Part shown: positions 1 to 8,500 of the stretch, in pieces
How the letters are laid out: each line of letters begins with the position of its first letter
Numbering within the stretch: the first letter of the stretch is position 1
The notes under the pieces: model-generated
The model's database searches: none
The model's input: only the letters and a program-made list of their open reading frames with translations
What the model was told of the DNA's origin: nothing
Made by a program: the position numbers and the translations under genes
DNA from: Rhodospirillales bacterium
GTDB lineage: Bacteria > Pseudomonadota > Alphaproteobacteria > Rhodospirillales > Shumkoniaceae
Assembly (NCBI GenBank): GCA_028281785.1
Contig: JANQJG010000252.1
Span: forward strand, 1-52,420
DNA: 52,420 bases
Direction: 5' to 3'

Positions 1-13
1 ACACCGGGTCGTC

Positions 14-100
14 GGCCCTCGTGCTTCGACGAAGCTCAGCATGAGGGCCTCATCCTGAGCAACGTCGAAGGAGAGGCCCGAGTCCATTCAAGCGCTCGCC
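14..100. repeat. REP-like palindromic repeat, copy 1
   Basis: An imperfect long palindrome lies just downstream of the first TRAP permease gene, which ends at 105 on the minus strand. Its arms centre on CTTCGAC...CTCAG and CTGAG...GTCGAAG around a GAGGGCCTC core. A copy at 15499-15583 shares most of its length, including the tail ending GCTCGCC. Two looser copies lie at 27919-28010 and 46155-46234. The position after a stop codon suggests a transcript-end hairpin or mRNA stabiliser. Confidence 0.75.
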
Positions 101-104
101 GGTA

Positions 105-1991
105 TCAGTCCCCGCCCGCTTTGACGGGGAGGCCGAAACGCGGACGAAGGATAAGACGCCACGCCGCCAAGACGATCACGGTCACCATACCAACCGCCCA
201 TTCCACGGTGCCCGTCGGCGAAAAGATCACGGCCACCGACGCGGCGCCGAAAAACAGCCGCTCCACGAGCGTGAGATCACCCTTGAGGTATCCGGTCAGG
301 GCGATGGCCCAGGATGCGGTTCCGGCCATCAGGGATGCGAAGGCGAAAACGATCCAGTGTATGGCGCCGTTGCCGAGCAGGGCCTCGTCGAAGGCGAAGC
401 CGAAGGGTATGAAGAAGGAGACAAGGCTGATCTGGAAGGCGAGCAAGCTCGCCTTCATCACGTTCGCGCTGGACATCCCGGCGGCCGTGTAAGAGGCCAG
501 AGCGACGGGCGGCGTGATCATCGACAGCACGCAGTAGTACATGACGAAGAAGTGGGCAGCGAGCAGGGGTATGCCGAGCTGAACAAGGGTCGGCGCAAAC
601 AGGATCGCGCCAATGATATAAGCCGCCACCGTCGGCAACCCCATCCCCATGATCAGGCAGCCGATGATGATCAAGCCCATCGCGAGATAGAGATTGCCGC
701 CGCTGATGTCGATCAGGCGGGTGGAAAATTTGAGGGCCAGATTGGACTGGATGGCCACGGCGATGATCATTCCGATGGCAGCAATGGGTACGGCCACCTG
801 GGCCGCCTGCTTGGTGGCGTCGCCGACGGTCGCGATCCAGCCGCGGAGATCGAGCCAGCTTTCACGCCGCAAGTAGGCCGTGATCACACAGGCCAGGATG
901 GCATAGACGGCGCATCGGGTCGCCGAGTAGCCCATTACGAGCGCGCCAATCAGCACGATGGGCGGGATCAGGAGATAGAGGCGGGGCAGAAGGGGCGGAA
1001 ACTCGCCGATCTCCGCCTTGCCGACCGTGCCCGTTCCCGATTTTCGCGCGTGCAGGTCAACCGCGAGGAAGATGGCGACATAGAAACCGACGGCGGGAAT
1101 GATCCCGGCAAGCGCGATCCGTCCATAGTCGGTCTGGAGCAGCTCGGCCATGACGAAGGCGGCGATTCCCATGATGGGCGGCATGAGCTGACCGCCGGTG
1201 GAGGCGATCGCCTCGGTGGCCGCCGCCCGTTCCGCCGTCAGTCCGGATCGCTTCATCAGCGGAATCGTGAAGACGCCGGTGGTAGCGACGTTCGCCACGG
1301 CGCTGCCGGAAATGCTGCCCATCATGCTGGAGGAGACGACGGCCGCCTTGGCGGCTCCCCCCTTGTGGCGCCCAACGGCGGTCAGGCTGAGGTCGATAAA
1401 GAGCTGGCTGCCGCCGATGGCGGCGTAAAAGGCGCCGAACGCCACGAAATAGAAAACAATCTGAACCGAAGTCTCGGTGGTGAGGCCGAGCACGCCATTG
1501 GCCGTCATCGTGAAGTTCTCGACCGTCTCCAGCAGGTCGAAACCGCGAAAGCGCATCCAGCCCGGAAACAGCTTGCCGAGAAAGCCATAGGCGACGAAGG
1601 CGAGAATGACGCCCAACAGGGACCAGCCAACGGTCCGGCGCACGCATTCCAACATCACCAGGACGATGAGAACGCCGAACACGACATCGACGGCCAGAAC
1701 CGGATCGATACCCTCCATGCGCGAGGTGAATCGCTCCGCCATGGCGAGGTAGTACACCGTGGCCGCGACGACGACCGCGAGCAGGAGCAGATCGATGGTC
1801 CGGGCAAGTGCTCGATCGATCCGGGCGCCGTTCAACGGCATCCAGAGGATGACGAGCCCCAGCGCGAACATCAGATGGACGGGCCGCTGGATCATCGGGA
1901 CCAGCGGATATTGGACAATATAGAACTGGCCGCCCAGCCAGAGAAAACCGAGCGCCAGCCGCAGGGTCGAGATGGTTTTCGCGTAGGACAC
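105..1991 (-). CDS. TRAP transporter permease, 4TM/12TM fused (DctQM type)
   Basis: Inner-membrane permease of a tripartite ATP-independent periplasmic transporter, predicted to import an organic acid with a sodium or proton gradient. At 628 residues it has the length of the fused form that pairs with TAXI-type binding proteins: an N-terminal DctQ-like four-helix part (about residues 1-150) followed by a DctM-like twelve-helix part. Visible DctM hallmarks are the Gly/Ser-rich stretch near residues 205-260 (SSSMMGSISGSAVANVATTG) and the TGGQLMPPIMG loop. The start is a GTG at 1991 preceded by GGGAGCAATC. The binding-protein gene lies directly upstream, 66 bases away, separated by a strong hairpin. 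The substrate is not known; the linked aldolase-family gene suggests a keto or sugar acid. Confidence 0.93.
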   Translation of the reverse strand: MSYAKTISTLRLALGFLWLGGQFYIVQYPLVPMIQRPVHLMFALGLVILWMPLNGARIDRALARTIDLLLLAVVVAATVYYLAMAERFTSRMEGIDPVLAVDVVFGVLIVLVMLECVRRTVGWSLLGVILAFVAYGFLGKLFPGWMRFRGFDLLETVENFTMTANGVLGLTTETSVQIVFYFVAFGAFYAAIGGSQLFIDLSLTAVGRHKGGAAKAAVVSSSMMGSISGSAVANVATTGVFTIPLMKRSGLTAERAAATEAIASTGGQLMPPIMGIAAFVMAELLQTDYGRIALAGIIPAVGFYVAIFLAVDLHARKSGTGTVGKAEIGEFPPLLPRLYLLIPPIVLIGALVMGYSATRCAVYAILACVITAYLRRESWLDLRGWIATVGDATKQAAQVAVPIAAIGMIIAVAIQSNLALKFSTRLIDISGGNLYLAMGLIIIGCLIMGMGLPTVAAYIIGAILFAPTLVQLGIPLLAAHFFVMYYCVLSMITPPVALASYTAAGMSSANVMKASLLAFQISLVSFFIPFGFAFDEALLGNGAIHWIVFAFASLMAGTASWAIALTGYLKGDLTLVERLFFGAASVAVIFSPTGTVEWAVGMVTVIVLAAWRLILRPRFGLPVKAGGD

Positions 1992-2013
1992 GATTGCTCC
2001 CGGACGGGGCGAG

Positions 2014-2041
2014 GACGCCGGGGGAGCGGCCCCCCGGCGTC
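2014..2041 (-). terminator. Hairpin between TRAP binding-protein and permease genes
   Basis: A perfect 11-base-pair stem (GACGCCGGGGG with CCCCCGGCGTC) and six-base loop lies in the 66-base gap between the TAXI gene and the permease gene. There is no T-run on either side, so it is more likely a partial terminator or a 3' mRNA stabiliser that keeps the binding protein in excess over the permease than a full stop. Confidence 0.6.
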
Positions 2042-2057
2042 TCCCACTATGGCGGGC

Positions 2058-3062
2058 TTATTTCATCCAGCCCCGTTCCTTGTAGTACTTCTCGGCGCCG
2101 GGATGCAGTGGAATCCCGGTGTTGCCGGGCTTCCAGGCCTCTTCGGGCACGAAATTGGCCCAGGCCTTGTGGGCCGCCGCCATCTCATCCTTGTTTTCGT
2201 TGACGGTTTTCGTAATGAGATAGGCGAGGTCCTCGCTCACATCCTTGTTGGCGACGAGCTGGGTGCCGAAGTCCACGCTCTGGGTCGGGTCCGCCTGATT
2301 TGGGAAGATTGCCGGCGTGGTGCTCGGGGCCAAGCCTTGCTTCTCAAGATAGGCGATCGACTTCCGCGGAAGGTCCAGGAAAACGACATTGCCCGTCAGC
2401 ATGGCCTCGGTCGTCGCCGGATGGCCTCTTGGCGTCGACTCGAAATAGATGTCGGTCCGACCGTCCCGCACCAGCTGCGGTAATTGGCTGGCCGCCACCT
2501 GTATGATCTCGCCGCCATTGTTCTTGATGGTATCGCGGCTGATCCCGAGCGAGTCGAACAGCATGTCCGCGACCACCGGCACCGTGCTGCCCTTGGGCTT
2601 CATGGAGATCCGCACCGGCTTGCCGGAGGTCAGAATCTCCTCCAGGTTCTTCTGACCGGTCTTCTCCATGAACTCCTTGCTGACCATGGCGTTGAACCAG
2701 ACGGGGTTGAGCCCGCCGACGAGGGAGCGCATGTCGCGATACTGCTTGCCCTCATAAACGACCGGATGGCCGTTCCAGGCCCAGACGGCCGTGGCGACGT
2801 TGGCAAGTCCGATCTCGGAGGCACCGTTGGAGACGGAGATCACGTTGCCGACGCCGCCGCCCTTGGCCACCACGTCGACCGTGGAACCCGAGGGCAGGGC
2901 ATCCTGAAGCAGTTTCGACAGCGTCGCCCCAAACACATACCAGGAAGATCCCAGACGCATGGCCTGGATCTTGAGATCCTCGGCCTGGGCCAGGCCGGGC
3001 AGGGCGATGCCCGCGGCCACCGACAGGGCCGCGGCTTTTAGAATGAGCCTCCTGTTTATCAT
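2058..3062 (-). CDS. TAXI family TRAP transporter solute-binding protein
   Basis: Periplasmic substrate-binding protein of the TAXI (TRAP-associated extracytoplasmic immunogenic) family that hands its ligand to the fused permease encoded next. It has 334 residues with a cleavable signal peptide (MINRRLILKAAALSVAAG..., predicted cut near PGLAQAED). The mature part opens with a TAXI-like segment (RLGSSWYVFGATLSKLLQDA) and ends in a lysine/tyrosine-rich tail (PGAEKYYKERGWMK) common in this family. The ATG at 3062 is preceded by AGGAGG. It is the third gene of the minus-strand module iclR, aldolase-family gene, TAXI, permease. The ligand is unknown. Confidence 0.92.
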   Translation of the reverse strand: MINRRLILKAAALSVAAGIALPGLAQAEDLKIQAMRLGSSWYVFGATLSKLLQDALPSGSTVDVVAKGGGVGNVISVSNGASEIGLANVATAVWAWNGHPVVYEGKQYRDMRSLVGGLNPVWFNAMVSKEFMEKTGQKNLEEILTSGKPVRISMKPKGSTVPVVADMLFDSLGISRDTIKNNGGEIIQVAASQLPQLVRDGRTDIYFESTPRGHPATTEAMLTGNVVFLDLPRKSIAYLEKQGLAPSTTPAIFPNQADPTQSVDFGTQLVANKDVSEDLAYLITKTVNENKDEMAAAHKAWANFVPEEAWKPGNTGIPLHPGAEKYYKERGWMK

Positions 3063-3120
3063 GCCTTCCTCCTGTGCATGGGCTTACGTGTCGGGTCTTG
3101 TTTCGTGAAAGCCTTTCCGC

Positions 3121-4065
3121 TCACGCGGCGTCGCGTTGAAGCAGGCCCGCGTTCTTGACCGCCGTGTAGATTGCTTCATAGGTCTTGCCCGTGGGCACCC
3201 GGATCGGCGGGCGCACGGTGGTCGAGTTCATGCGGCCGGACAGATACATGGCCATCTTCATGCGCGCATGGGCATCGCTCGACGGTTCACCGCTCGCGTA
3301 AACCACCTCCTTCAGCGGGTTGATTTTCCACTGAATCTCCTGCGCCTTCTTGAGGTCGCCGTCGCATACGGCGCGGTAGAGATCGACGATCATTTCGGGA
3401 ATGAAGGAGGCGAAGCCGACGAGCGCGCCGTCGACGCCCTGAACCATGGTGGCCAGCAGGTATTCGTCATGGCAGGTGACGATGGTGCAGTTGGGATCGG
3501 CCGCGCGGATGGCCGCGATGTCGCGGGCGTATTTGGACATCTCGCGGGTGCCGATCTTGAAGGTGGTCACCCAGGGCAGCCTGGCGAGCTCCGCCAGCAG
3601 GGCCGAGGAATAGCTGGCCTTGGTCCAGGCCGGGTAGATATGGACGACGAGGTTGATGTCGACGGCCTTGCCGATGGCGGCGAAGTAGTCGACCACATGT
3701 TCGGGCTGCATGCCGAAGCGAAGCCAGATATGCGGCGGCATGATCAACAGGCCCGAGGCCCCGGCATCCTTGGCCATTCCGGCATGCTCGCAAGCCTCGG
3801 TGATGCTCTCGCAATTGATTCCGGAGATCACGGGGAGCTTGCCGTCGACCTCGTCGGCGATGATGCGCACGACCTCGGCCCGCTCCTTGGGCGAGAGCGC
3901 GAAGACCTCGCCGGTATGGCCGTTGGGCACGAGGGCGCCGATGCCCTCGATGCCGGCGAGCCAGCGCGTGAAGCGGCGGAGCTCGGCCTCGTCGATGCTG
4001 AGGTCCGGGTTGAAGGGGACCTGCGTGGCCGGGAGGATTCCCCGGAAAGCCTCTGTGACTGCCAT
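3121..4065 (-). CDS. Dihydrodipicolinate synthase family protein
   Basis: A 314-residue TIM-barrel class I aldolase or dehydratase of the DapA/NanA superfamily, cytoplasmic. The Schiff-base lysine is visible in TTFKIGT and the catalytic tyrosine in VVHIYPAW. The substrate-carboxylate loop, normally GTTGE in true DapA, reads NGHTGE here, so it is unlikely to be the lysine-biosynthesis enzyme. More probably it cleaves or dehydrates a keto-acid sugar derivative brought in by the adjacent TRAP transporter. The start is supported by AGGAGAAAG. It lies between the IclR regulator and the TAXI gene, 38 and 58 bases apart, so the four genes are probably one transcript. Exact substrate unknown. Confidence 0.88.
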   Translation of the reverse strand: MAVTEAFRGILPATQVPFNPDLSIDEAELRRFTRWLAGIEGIGALVPNGHTGEVFALSPKERAEVVRIIADEVDGKLPVISGINCESITEACEHAGMAKDAGASGLLIMPPHIWLRFGMQPEHVVDYFAAIGKAVDINLVVHIYPAWTKASYSSALLAELARLPWVTTFKIGTREMSKYARDIAAIRAADPNCTIVTCHDEYLLATMVQGVDGALVGFASFIPEMIVDLYRAVCDGDLKKAQEIQWKINPLKEVVYASGEPSSDAHARMKMAMYLSGRMNSTTVRPPIRVPTGKTYEAIYTAVKNAGLLQRDAA

Positions 4066-4103
4066 CGTGTTTCTTTCTCCTCTTCCTGTGGAGACCGCCG
4101 CCC

Positions 4104-4919
4104 TCAGGCCGACAGGGCCGCCACCGTGGCGGCGCCCGAGGATTGCATGGCCTTGCCGATATCGGCCGCGGCCTGTTTGAGGGGGGCGACGGTCCGTCGC
4201 ATGAATTCGTCCAGCGGCATGCGCATCGAGGGCGCGGCCACGCTGACGGCGGCGCAGACCTGACCGTCGATGTCAAAAACCGGTGCCGCCAAGATCCGAA
4301 GACCCGAGATGACCTCTTGGTCGGAAAGGGCGTATCCCAACTCGCGAACCCGTTCGAGCCGCGAGTCGATCTCCCCGATGGTGACGGGCGTCGAGGGCGT
4401 AAGGCGGATCCGCTCCTGCGCCTCAAGGACCTTCAGCACCTGCTCGCGCGGCAGGTAGGCGAGAATGGCGTGCCCGAGCATGGTGTAATAAGAGGGCAGG
4501 CGCGATCCCACCCGCGTATCCACGCCAAGGCGGACGAGGCCGGCATGGACGCGCTCCAGATAGACGACATCGGTGCCGTCGAGCGCAGCGAGGCTGGCCG
4601 CCTCGTTCACCTGGCCGACGAGGGAACGGAGGATCGGCCGCGCCACAGAGCGCAGCTCCATCCGTCCGAGGGCGTTGAAACCGAGATCCAGCACCTTGAG
4701 GGACAGGCGAAAACGCTTCGAGTCCGGGACCTTCTGGAGATAGCCCAGGGCTACGAGCGTGTTGGCGATGCGGAAGACGGTGCCGGGGTCAAGCTCTGTA
4801 CAGCGCGCGATCTCGCTCAGCGTCATCTCAGGCGTGTGCGCCGAAAACGCCTCCAGAACGCGGAAGCCCTTGGCCAGGGACTGAACGGTGTTCTTCCCTT
4901 TGTCCGCGTGTGTGATCAC
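4104..4919 (-). CDS. IclR family transcriptional regulator
   Basis: A 271-residue DNA-binding regulator. An N-terminal winged helix-turn-helix (about residues 11-70, SLAKGFRVLEAF...LSEIARCTELDPGTVFRI) precedes an IclR effector-binding domain (about 85-255) with the family's hydrophobic pattern and the GLRILAAPVFD...CAAVSVAAP segment. It is the first gene of the minus-strand TAXI-TRAP module and probably controls that module in response to the transported acid or a breakdown product. The annotated start is GTG at 4919 with only a weak ribosome site. A candidate operator palindrome lies about 40 bases upstream. Confidence 0.92.
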   Translation of the reverse strand: MITHADKGKNTVQSLAKGFRVLEAFSAHTPEMTLSEIARCTELDPGTVFRIANTLVALGYLQKVPDSKRFRLSLKVLDLGFNALGRMELRSVARPILRSLVGQVNEAASLAALDGTDVVYLERVHAGLVRLGVDTRVGSRLPSYYTMLGHAILAYLPREQVLKVLEAQERIRLTPSTPVTIGEIDSRLERVRELGYALSDQEVISGLRILAAPVFDIDGQVCAAVSVAAPSMRMPLDEFMRRTVAPLKQAAADIGKAMQSSGAATVAALSA

Positions 4920-4958
4920 GTGCAGCAGCCCTGTTTTTCGGATAGCGAAATTTTTTTC

Positions 4959-4976
4959 GTTTATTTGCGAATAAAC
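4959..4976. promoter_or_regulatory. Candidate IclR operator palindrome
   Basis: A perfect inverted repeat (GTTTATT, four-base centre TGCG, AATAAAC) sits in an AT-rich patch 40 bases upstream of the IclR start. A second overlapping pair of CGAAA/TTTCG arms lies immediately on its gene-proximal side (about 4946-4959). Placement and symmetry fit an autoregulatory site. Binding by this IclR protein is an inference. Confidence 0.5.
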
Positions 4977-5133
4977 ATATTCACGCTGGTCGAGAACGTC
5001 AACCCATGCCCTTTTCCGCTAAGCCTCCCTGATCAGGCATTCATAGACCTGGGCATGGCCCGTGCGGTCGGCTGTGAACGATACGGAACCGGTCAAACGC
5101 CTCCGGCGGCTCCGATGACCGACGCCGCTTGCC

Positions 5134-6441
5134 TTACCAGTAGCGGAGGCCGCCGCGGTACATCTCCGCGACATCTTGCTTGGTGACATCGCGGGGGGCG
5201 AGGATGACCAGGCGCGGCTGGTTGTAGCCGCGCTCGACCAGATCCGGGATGTCCTTTTCGGTAAAGCCCAGCTCGCTGGTGCCGTTGGGAAGTCCGGTCT
5301 CGCGCATCATCTGGATCAAGCGTCCGGCGAGCAGCTCTCCGCCATGTTCCGGGGCGGCGTTGCGGACATCGGCGCCAAGCGCCTCGGCAGCCTGGAGATG
5401 GCGTTCCGGCGCCGCCGGGGCGGTAAACCGGAAGGCCGTGGGGCCGTTGAGAACGACGGCGATGCCGTGCGGCACCATGGGATCCGCCTGCTCATAGCCC
5501 TTGGCCGTCCAGTTATGGCAGAGACCGGCGACGCCATAGGACATGGCGTGCGGTAGATGAACCCCGGCATTGCCGAAGGACAGCCCGGCCATGGTTGCCG
5601 CCAGCATGAGTGTGTAGCGCGCCTCCTTGTCGGCGGGGTCCTTGACCGCGCGGACCAGATATTTGCCGCCGAGGCGGATGGCCTCAAGCGAGCCGACGTC
5701 ACTGTAGGGATTGGCGCCCTGGAAGACCGGCCGCTTATCCGGCGACTCCGGTCGGGGCCGGGTCGTGTAGGGACGGGCGGTGTAGGATTCGATGGAATGG
5801 GTCAGAACATCGAAGCCGGTCGAGGCGACGACTCCTGGCGCCAGCCCGTCGGTCGTGATCGGATCAACCAGCGCCAGGGTCGGCTTCATGGCCTTGTTGG
5901 AGATCGCGGTCTTTACCTTGAGGTCGAGGATGTCCATGACCGCCGTGCTGGTGGTCTCGCTACCGGTTCCGCAAGTAGTCGGGCAGGCGATATGCGGCTT
6001 CAGCGGCCCGGGAGTCGGGAGGAGCTTGCCGTAGGGCAGGTTGACGTAATCGAGGAAGTCGGCGGGGTAGGTGGCGTAGAGGTTCGCGGCTTTGGCCGTG
6101 TCCATGGTCGAGCCGCCGCCGAGCGAGATGTAGCCGTCGAAATTGCCCGCCTTGGCGAAATCGGCGGCATGCATAAAGGACCGGTCGGTCGGCTCTATGC
6201 GGATCTCGTCATAGATCTCGGCGTCCACCCCGGCATCCGCGAGGGACTTCAGCGCCCGTTCGCCCGACTCGGTCCGGCGCATATGAGGATCCACGAAGAA
6301 GCCGACACGTTTGAGGCCGAGAGCCTTGGCATCCTGCCCGAGCTCCGCCAGCACGCCAGGGCCGTATTTCATGTTGGATGCGGACACCGAAAAGGCCGTG
6401 TCTCCATAGGCGGTTTCGGCGTAGTAGACCGGCTTCTCCAT
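5134..6441 (-). CDS. Iron-containing alcohol dehydrogenase, HOT/ADHFE1-like
   Basis: A 435-residue group III metal-dependent alcohol dehydrogenase. The nucleotide-binding glycine motif is GGGSTMDTAK, followed by the family signature PTTCGTGSETTSTAV. Metal-ligand histidines are plausible in GFDVLTHSIESY, VHLPHAMSYGVAGLCHNW and DPMVPHG. Length and the NMKYGPGVLAELG N-terminus resemble hydroxyacid-oxoacid transhydrogenases (ADHFE1), which oxidise 4-hydroxybutyrate-type acids while reducing 2-oxoglutarate. The ATG at 6441 is preceded by AGGAGAG. It is the last gene after the DctPQM transporter on the same strand, so it may oxidise the imported substrate or a product. The exact substrate is not determinable. 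Confidence 0.88.
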   Translation of the reverse strand: MEKPVYYAETAYGDTAFSVSASNMKYGPGVLAELGQDAKALGLKRVGFFVDPHMRRTESGERALKSLADAGVDAEIYDEIRIEPTDRSFMHAADFAKAGNFDGYISLGGGSTMDTAKAANLYATYPADFLDYVNLPYGKLLPTPGPLKPHIACPTTCGTGSETTSTAVMDILDLKVKTAISNKAMKPTLALVDPITTDGLAPGVVASTGFDVLTHSIESYTARPYTTRPRPESPDKRPVFQGANPYSDVGSLEAIRLGGKYLVRAVKDPADKEARYTLMLAATMAGLSFGNAGVHLPHAMSYGVAGLCHNWTAKGYEQADPMVPHGIAVVLNGPTAFRFTAPAAPERHLQAAEALGADVRNAAPEHGGELLAGRLIQMMRETGLPNGTSELGFTEKDIPDLVERGYNQPRLVILAPRDVTKQDVAEMYRGGLRYW

Positions 6442-6565
6442 CTTCTCTCCTCCCTTTGGCCCATCCGCCGACAGTCTAGCGCGAAGCCCCTGGGGCGTGT
6501 AGCACCGGTTTGGACCCAGTGCCAGGGGCCGTCAAATCAGGCCAAAGGTCACGTGGCTCCGGGGG

Positions 6566-7855
6566 TTAAAAAGACTCGGGCAGGAAGGTCTTGGGGAGGT
6601 ACAGGAACAAATCCGGGAACAGGATTCCGAGCATGATAACGCCAAGTGCGATCGCCAACAGCGGCAGGACGGCGGCGAACGCGCGGATAGCCGACACCTC
6701 TCCGATTTGCGACGCGATCAACAGGCTGATCCCATAAGGCGGCGTCACCAATCCAACGGTCAGGGACAACACCACGATCAGCCCAAGATGGACCTGATCG
6801 AAACCCGCCACGGTGCCGATGTGCTGAATGATCGGCAGAAAGATGACCACTGCCGTGACCGGGCTCAAGACGGTGCCGATGATCAGCAAGCAGCCGACGA
6901 TCATCATGAAGATGCCGATGGGGTTTTCGGTAACGGTCAGGATGAAGCCGGCGACGGCTTCGGAAATGTTCAGATAGGCGACCAGCCACCCCATTACGCC
7001 CGCCGTCGCCACGCAGAACAGCGGCAGGGTATAGCTGACGACGGATTCGGCCAGCATCGCCGGCATGTCCCGGAACGTGACGTTACGATAGACGAACAAG
7101 GCCAGGAACAAGCCGACGACGACAGCGACGGCCGCGGCCTCGGTCGCGGTGAAGATGCCGCCGATGATGCCGCCTAGGATGATGATGGGCAGGGACAGAG
7201 CCGGCAGAGCCCGCAGCACCGAAAAGGCGATCTGCCCCAAGGGCGCACGCTTTTCCGGCTCCAGGCCGATGCGGACAGCGACGATGTAGGTGTAGAGCAT
7301 TTGCCCGAGCCCGATCATGAGCCCGGGAACGATTCCGCCCAAGAACAGCGCGCCGATCGACACATTCCCGAAGGCGCCGTAGAGGACCATGATGATGCTG
7401 GGTGGGATGATCATGCCCAGGGTCGACGAACAGGCCGTCAGCGCCACCGCGAACGGGGCCGGATAACCCCCCTTCTTCATGGCCGGAATGATGATGGCGC
7501 CGACGCTGGCCGTGTCGGCCGCCGCCGATCCGGAAATGCTGGCGAACATCATGCTTACGGCGACGTTGATATGACCCAGCCCGCCACGGATCGAGCCCAC
7601 GGTCGCGCCGGCGACGGCCAGCAGACGGTCGGTTATGCCGCTGTCGTTCATCAGCCGCCCGAGGAAGAGGAAGAACGGTACGGCCAACAGCGGAAACGAG
7701 TTGATGCTGGAAAACATCTGATTGGCCACGGTCAGCGGCGACAGGCCGAGATCGAGGATCGTGACCAGGGAGGCGATGCCCAGCGCGAAGGCGATGGGAA
7801 CGCGCAGCGCGATCAGTAGGAGAAAGCCACCAATGAGCAGGACGATTGGGGACAC
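6566..7855 (-). CDS. dctM: TRAP transporter large permease DctM
   Basis: A 429-residue twelve-helix inner-membrane permease of the DctM family (IT superfamily), the transport-catalysing subunit of a TRAP importer. It shows the usual opening helix (LLIGGFLLLIALRVPIAFALG), the SMMFASISGSAAADTASVG re-entrant region and STLGMIIPPS signatures. The start is GTG at 7855 with GGGAGGG upstream, four bases after the DctQ stop codon. It works with DctQ and DctP encoded just upstream on the minus strand and with a cytoplasmic Fe-alcohol dehydrogenase downstream. Confidence 0.95.
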   Translation of the reverse strand: MSPIVLLIGGFLLLIALRVPIAFALGIASLVTILDLGLSPLTVANQMFSSINSFPLLAVPFFLFLGRLMNDSGITDRLLAVAGATVGSIRGGLGHINVAVSMMFASISGSAAADTASVGAIIIPAMKKGGYPAPFAVALTACSSTLGMIIPPSIIMVLYGAFGNVSIGALFLGGIVPGLMIGLGQMLYTYIVAVRIGLEPEKRAPLGQIAFSVLRALPALSLPIIILGGIIGGIFTATEAAAVAVVVGLFLALFVYRNVTFRDMPAMLAESVVSYTLPLFCVATAGVMGWLVAYLNISEAVAGFILTVTENPIGIFMMIVGCLLIIGTVLSPVTAVVIFLPIIQHIGTVAGFDQVHLGLIVVLSLTVGLVTPPYGISLLIASQIGEVSAIRAFAAVLPLLAIALGVIMLGILFPDLFLYLPKTFLPESF

Positions 7856-7858
7856 GCG

Positions 7859-8344
7859 TCAACCCTCCCACTCGCCGCGCCGCAGACGTTGGATGTCGTC
7901 GATCGTGATTTCCGTCCAGAACAGAAGCATGGCCACGGCAGAGAGAGGCATCGAAACGTAGATGTACGCCCAAGGCACCTCCAGGGCCGAGGAGACACTG
8001 TACATGCTCATGACGGTGAAGCTCCAGCCCGGCACGAGCATGACCACGATCATGACCAGGACCACGGCTTGCGCGAACATCTTCAGCGCGGCATTGGCCC
8101 ACCACAGGCGCTTGGGCACGACCTCCACGAAGTAATGGCTTTGACGACGGAGGGCGATGGCCGCGCCCAGCATGATCGTCCAGAGGAAGAACATCCGCGC
8201 GATCTCGTCCAGCCAGATCATGGTGACTTCCAGGTAATTCCGGGCGATGACCTGCACGAAAATGACGACGATGTAGGAAAAGAACAGCGGCCAGACGGCA
8301 GCGAGAAAAACCTTCTCGATGACATCATTCAACTTTTTCAGCAC
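7859..8344 (-). CDS. dctQ: TRAP transporter small permease DctQ
   Basis: A 161-residue four-helix inner-membrane protein of the DctQ family, the small subunit that pairs with DctM. The characteristic second-helix segment VIARNYLEVTMIWLDEIARM is visible, followed by two further hydrophobic spans. I place the start at the GTG at 8344 (VLKKLNDVIEKVF) because AGAGG lies six bases upstream and this gives the usual family length. An upstream in-frame ATG at 8464 would add a non-conserved tail lying in a hairpin region. Confidence 0.92.
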   Translation of the reverse strand: MLKKLNDVIEKVFLAAVWPLFFSYIVVIFVQVIARNYLEVTMIWLDEIARMFFLWTIMLGAAIALRRQSHYFVEVVPKRLWWANAALKMFAQAVVLVMIVVMLVPGWSFTVMSMYSVSSALEVPWAYIYVSMPLSAVAMLLFWTEITIDDIQRLRRGEWEG

Positions 8345-8446
8345 AGCGTACCTCTTGGAGCTTGTCTCGTTTTCGGTACGGTGTTGTTCCGGTCCGCCCC
8401 CTGGGCGGGCCACTTTTCCCTGCTCACCGTCGAACCTCCAAAGGGT

Positions 8447-8483
8447 GAAGGGAGAAAACGGCACAGGACCGTTTCCCCCCTTC
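8447..8483 (-). terminator. Hairpin between dctP and dctQ
   Basis: An imperfect 15-base stem (GAAGGGAGAAAACGG with CCGTTTCCCCCCTTC, two mismatches, loop of about seven bases) lies in the gap between dctP and dctQ. It occupies the same relative position as the 2014-2041 hairpin after the other TRAP binding protein. It probably protects the dctP message or partly terminates transcription so that the binding protein exceeds the permease. Confidence 0.5.
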
Positions 8484-8500
8484 GCAGGCTACAGGAGGCT

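Noticed and set aside
357-2483. 708-codon open frame on the plus strand
   Set aside because: It is antisense to the TRAP permease and binding-protein genes, with charged, repeat-like composition typical of GC-rich shadow frames and no homology visible.
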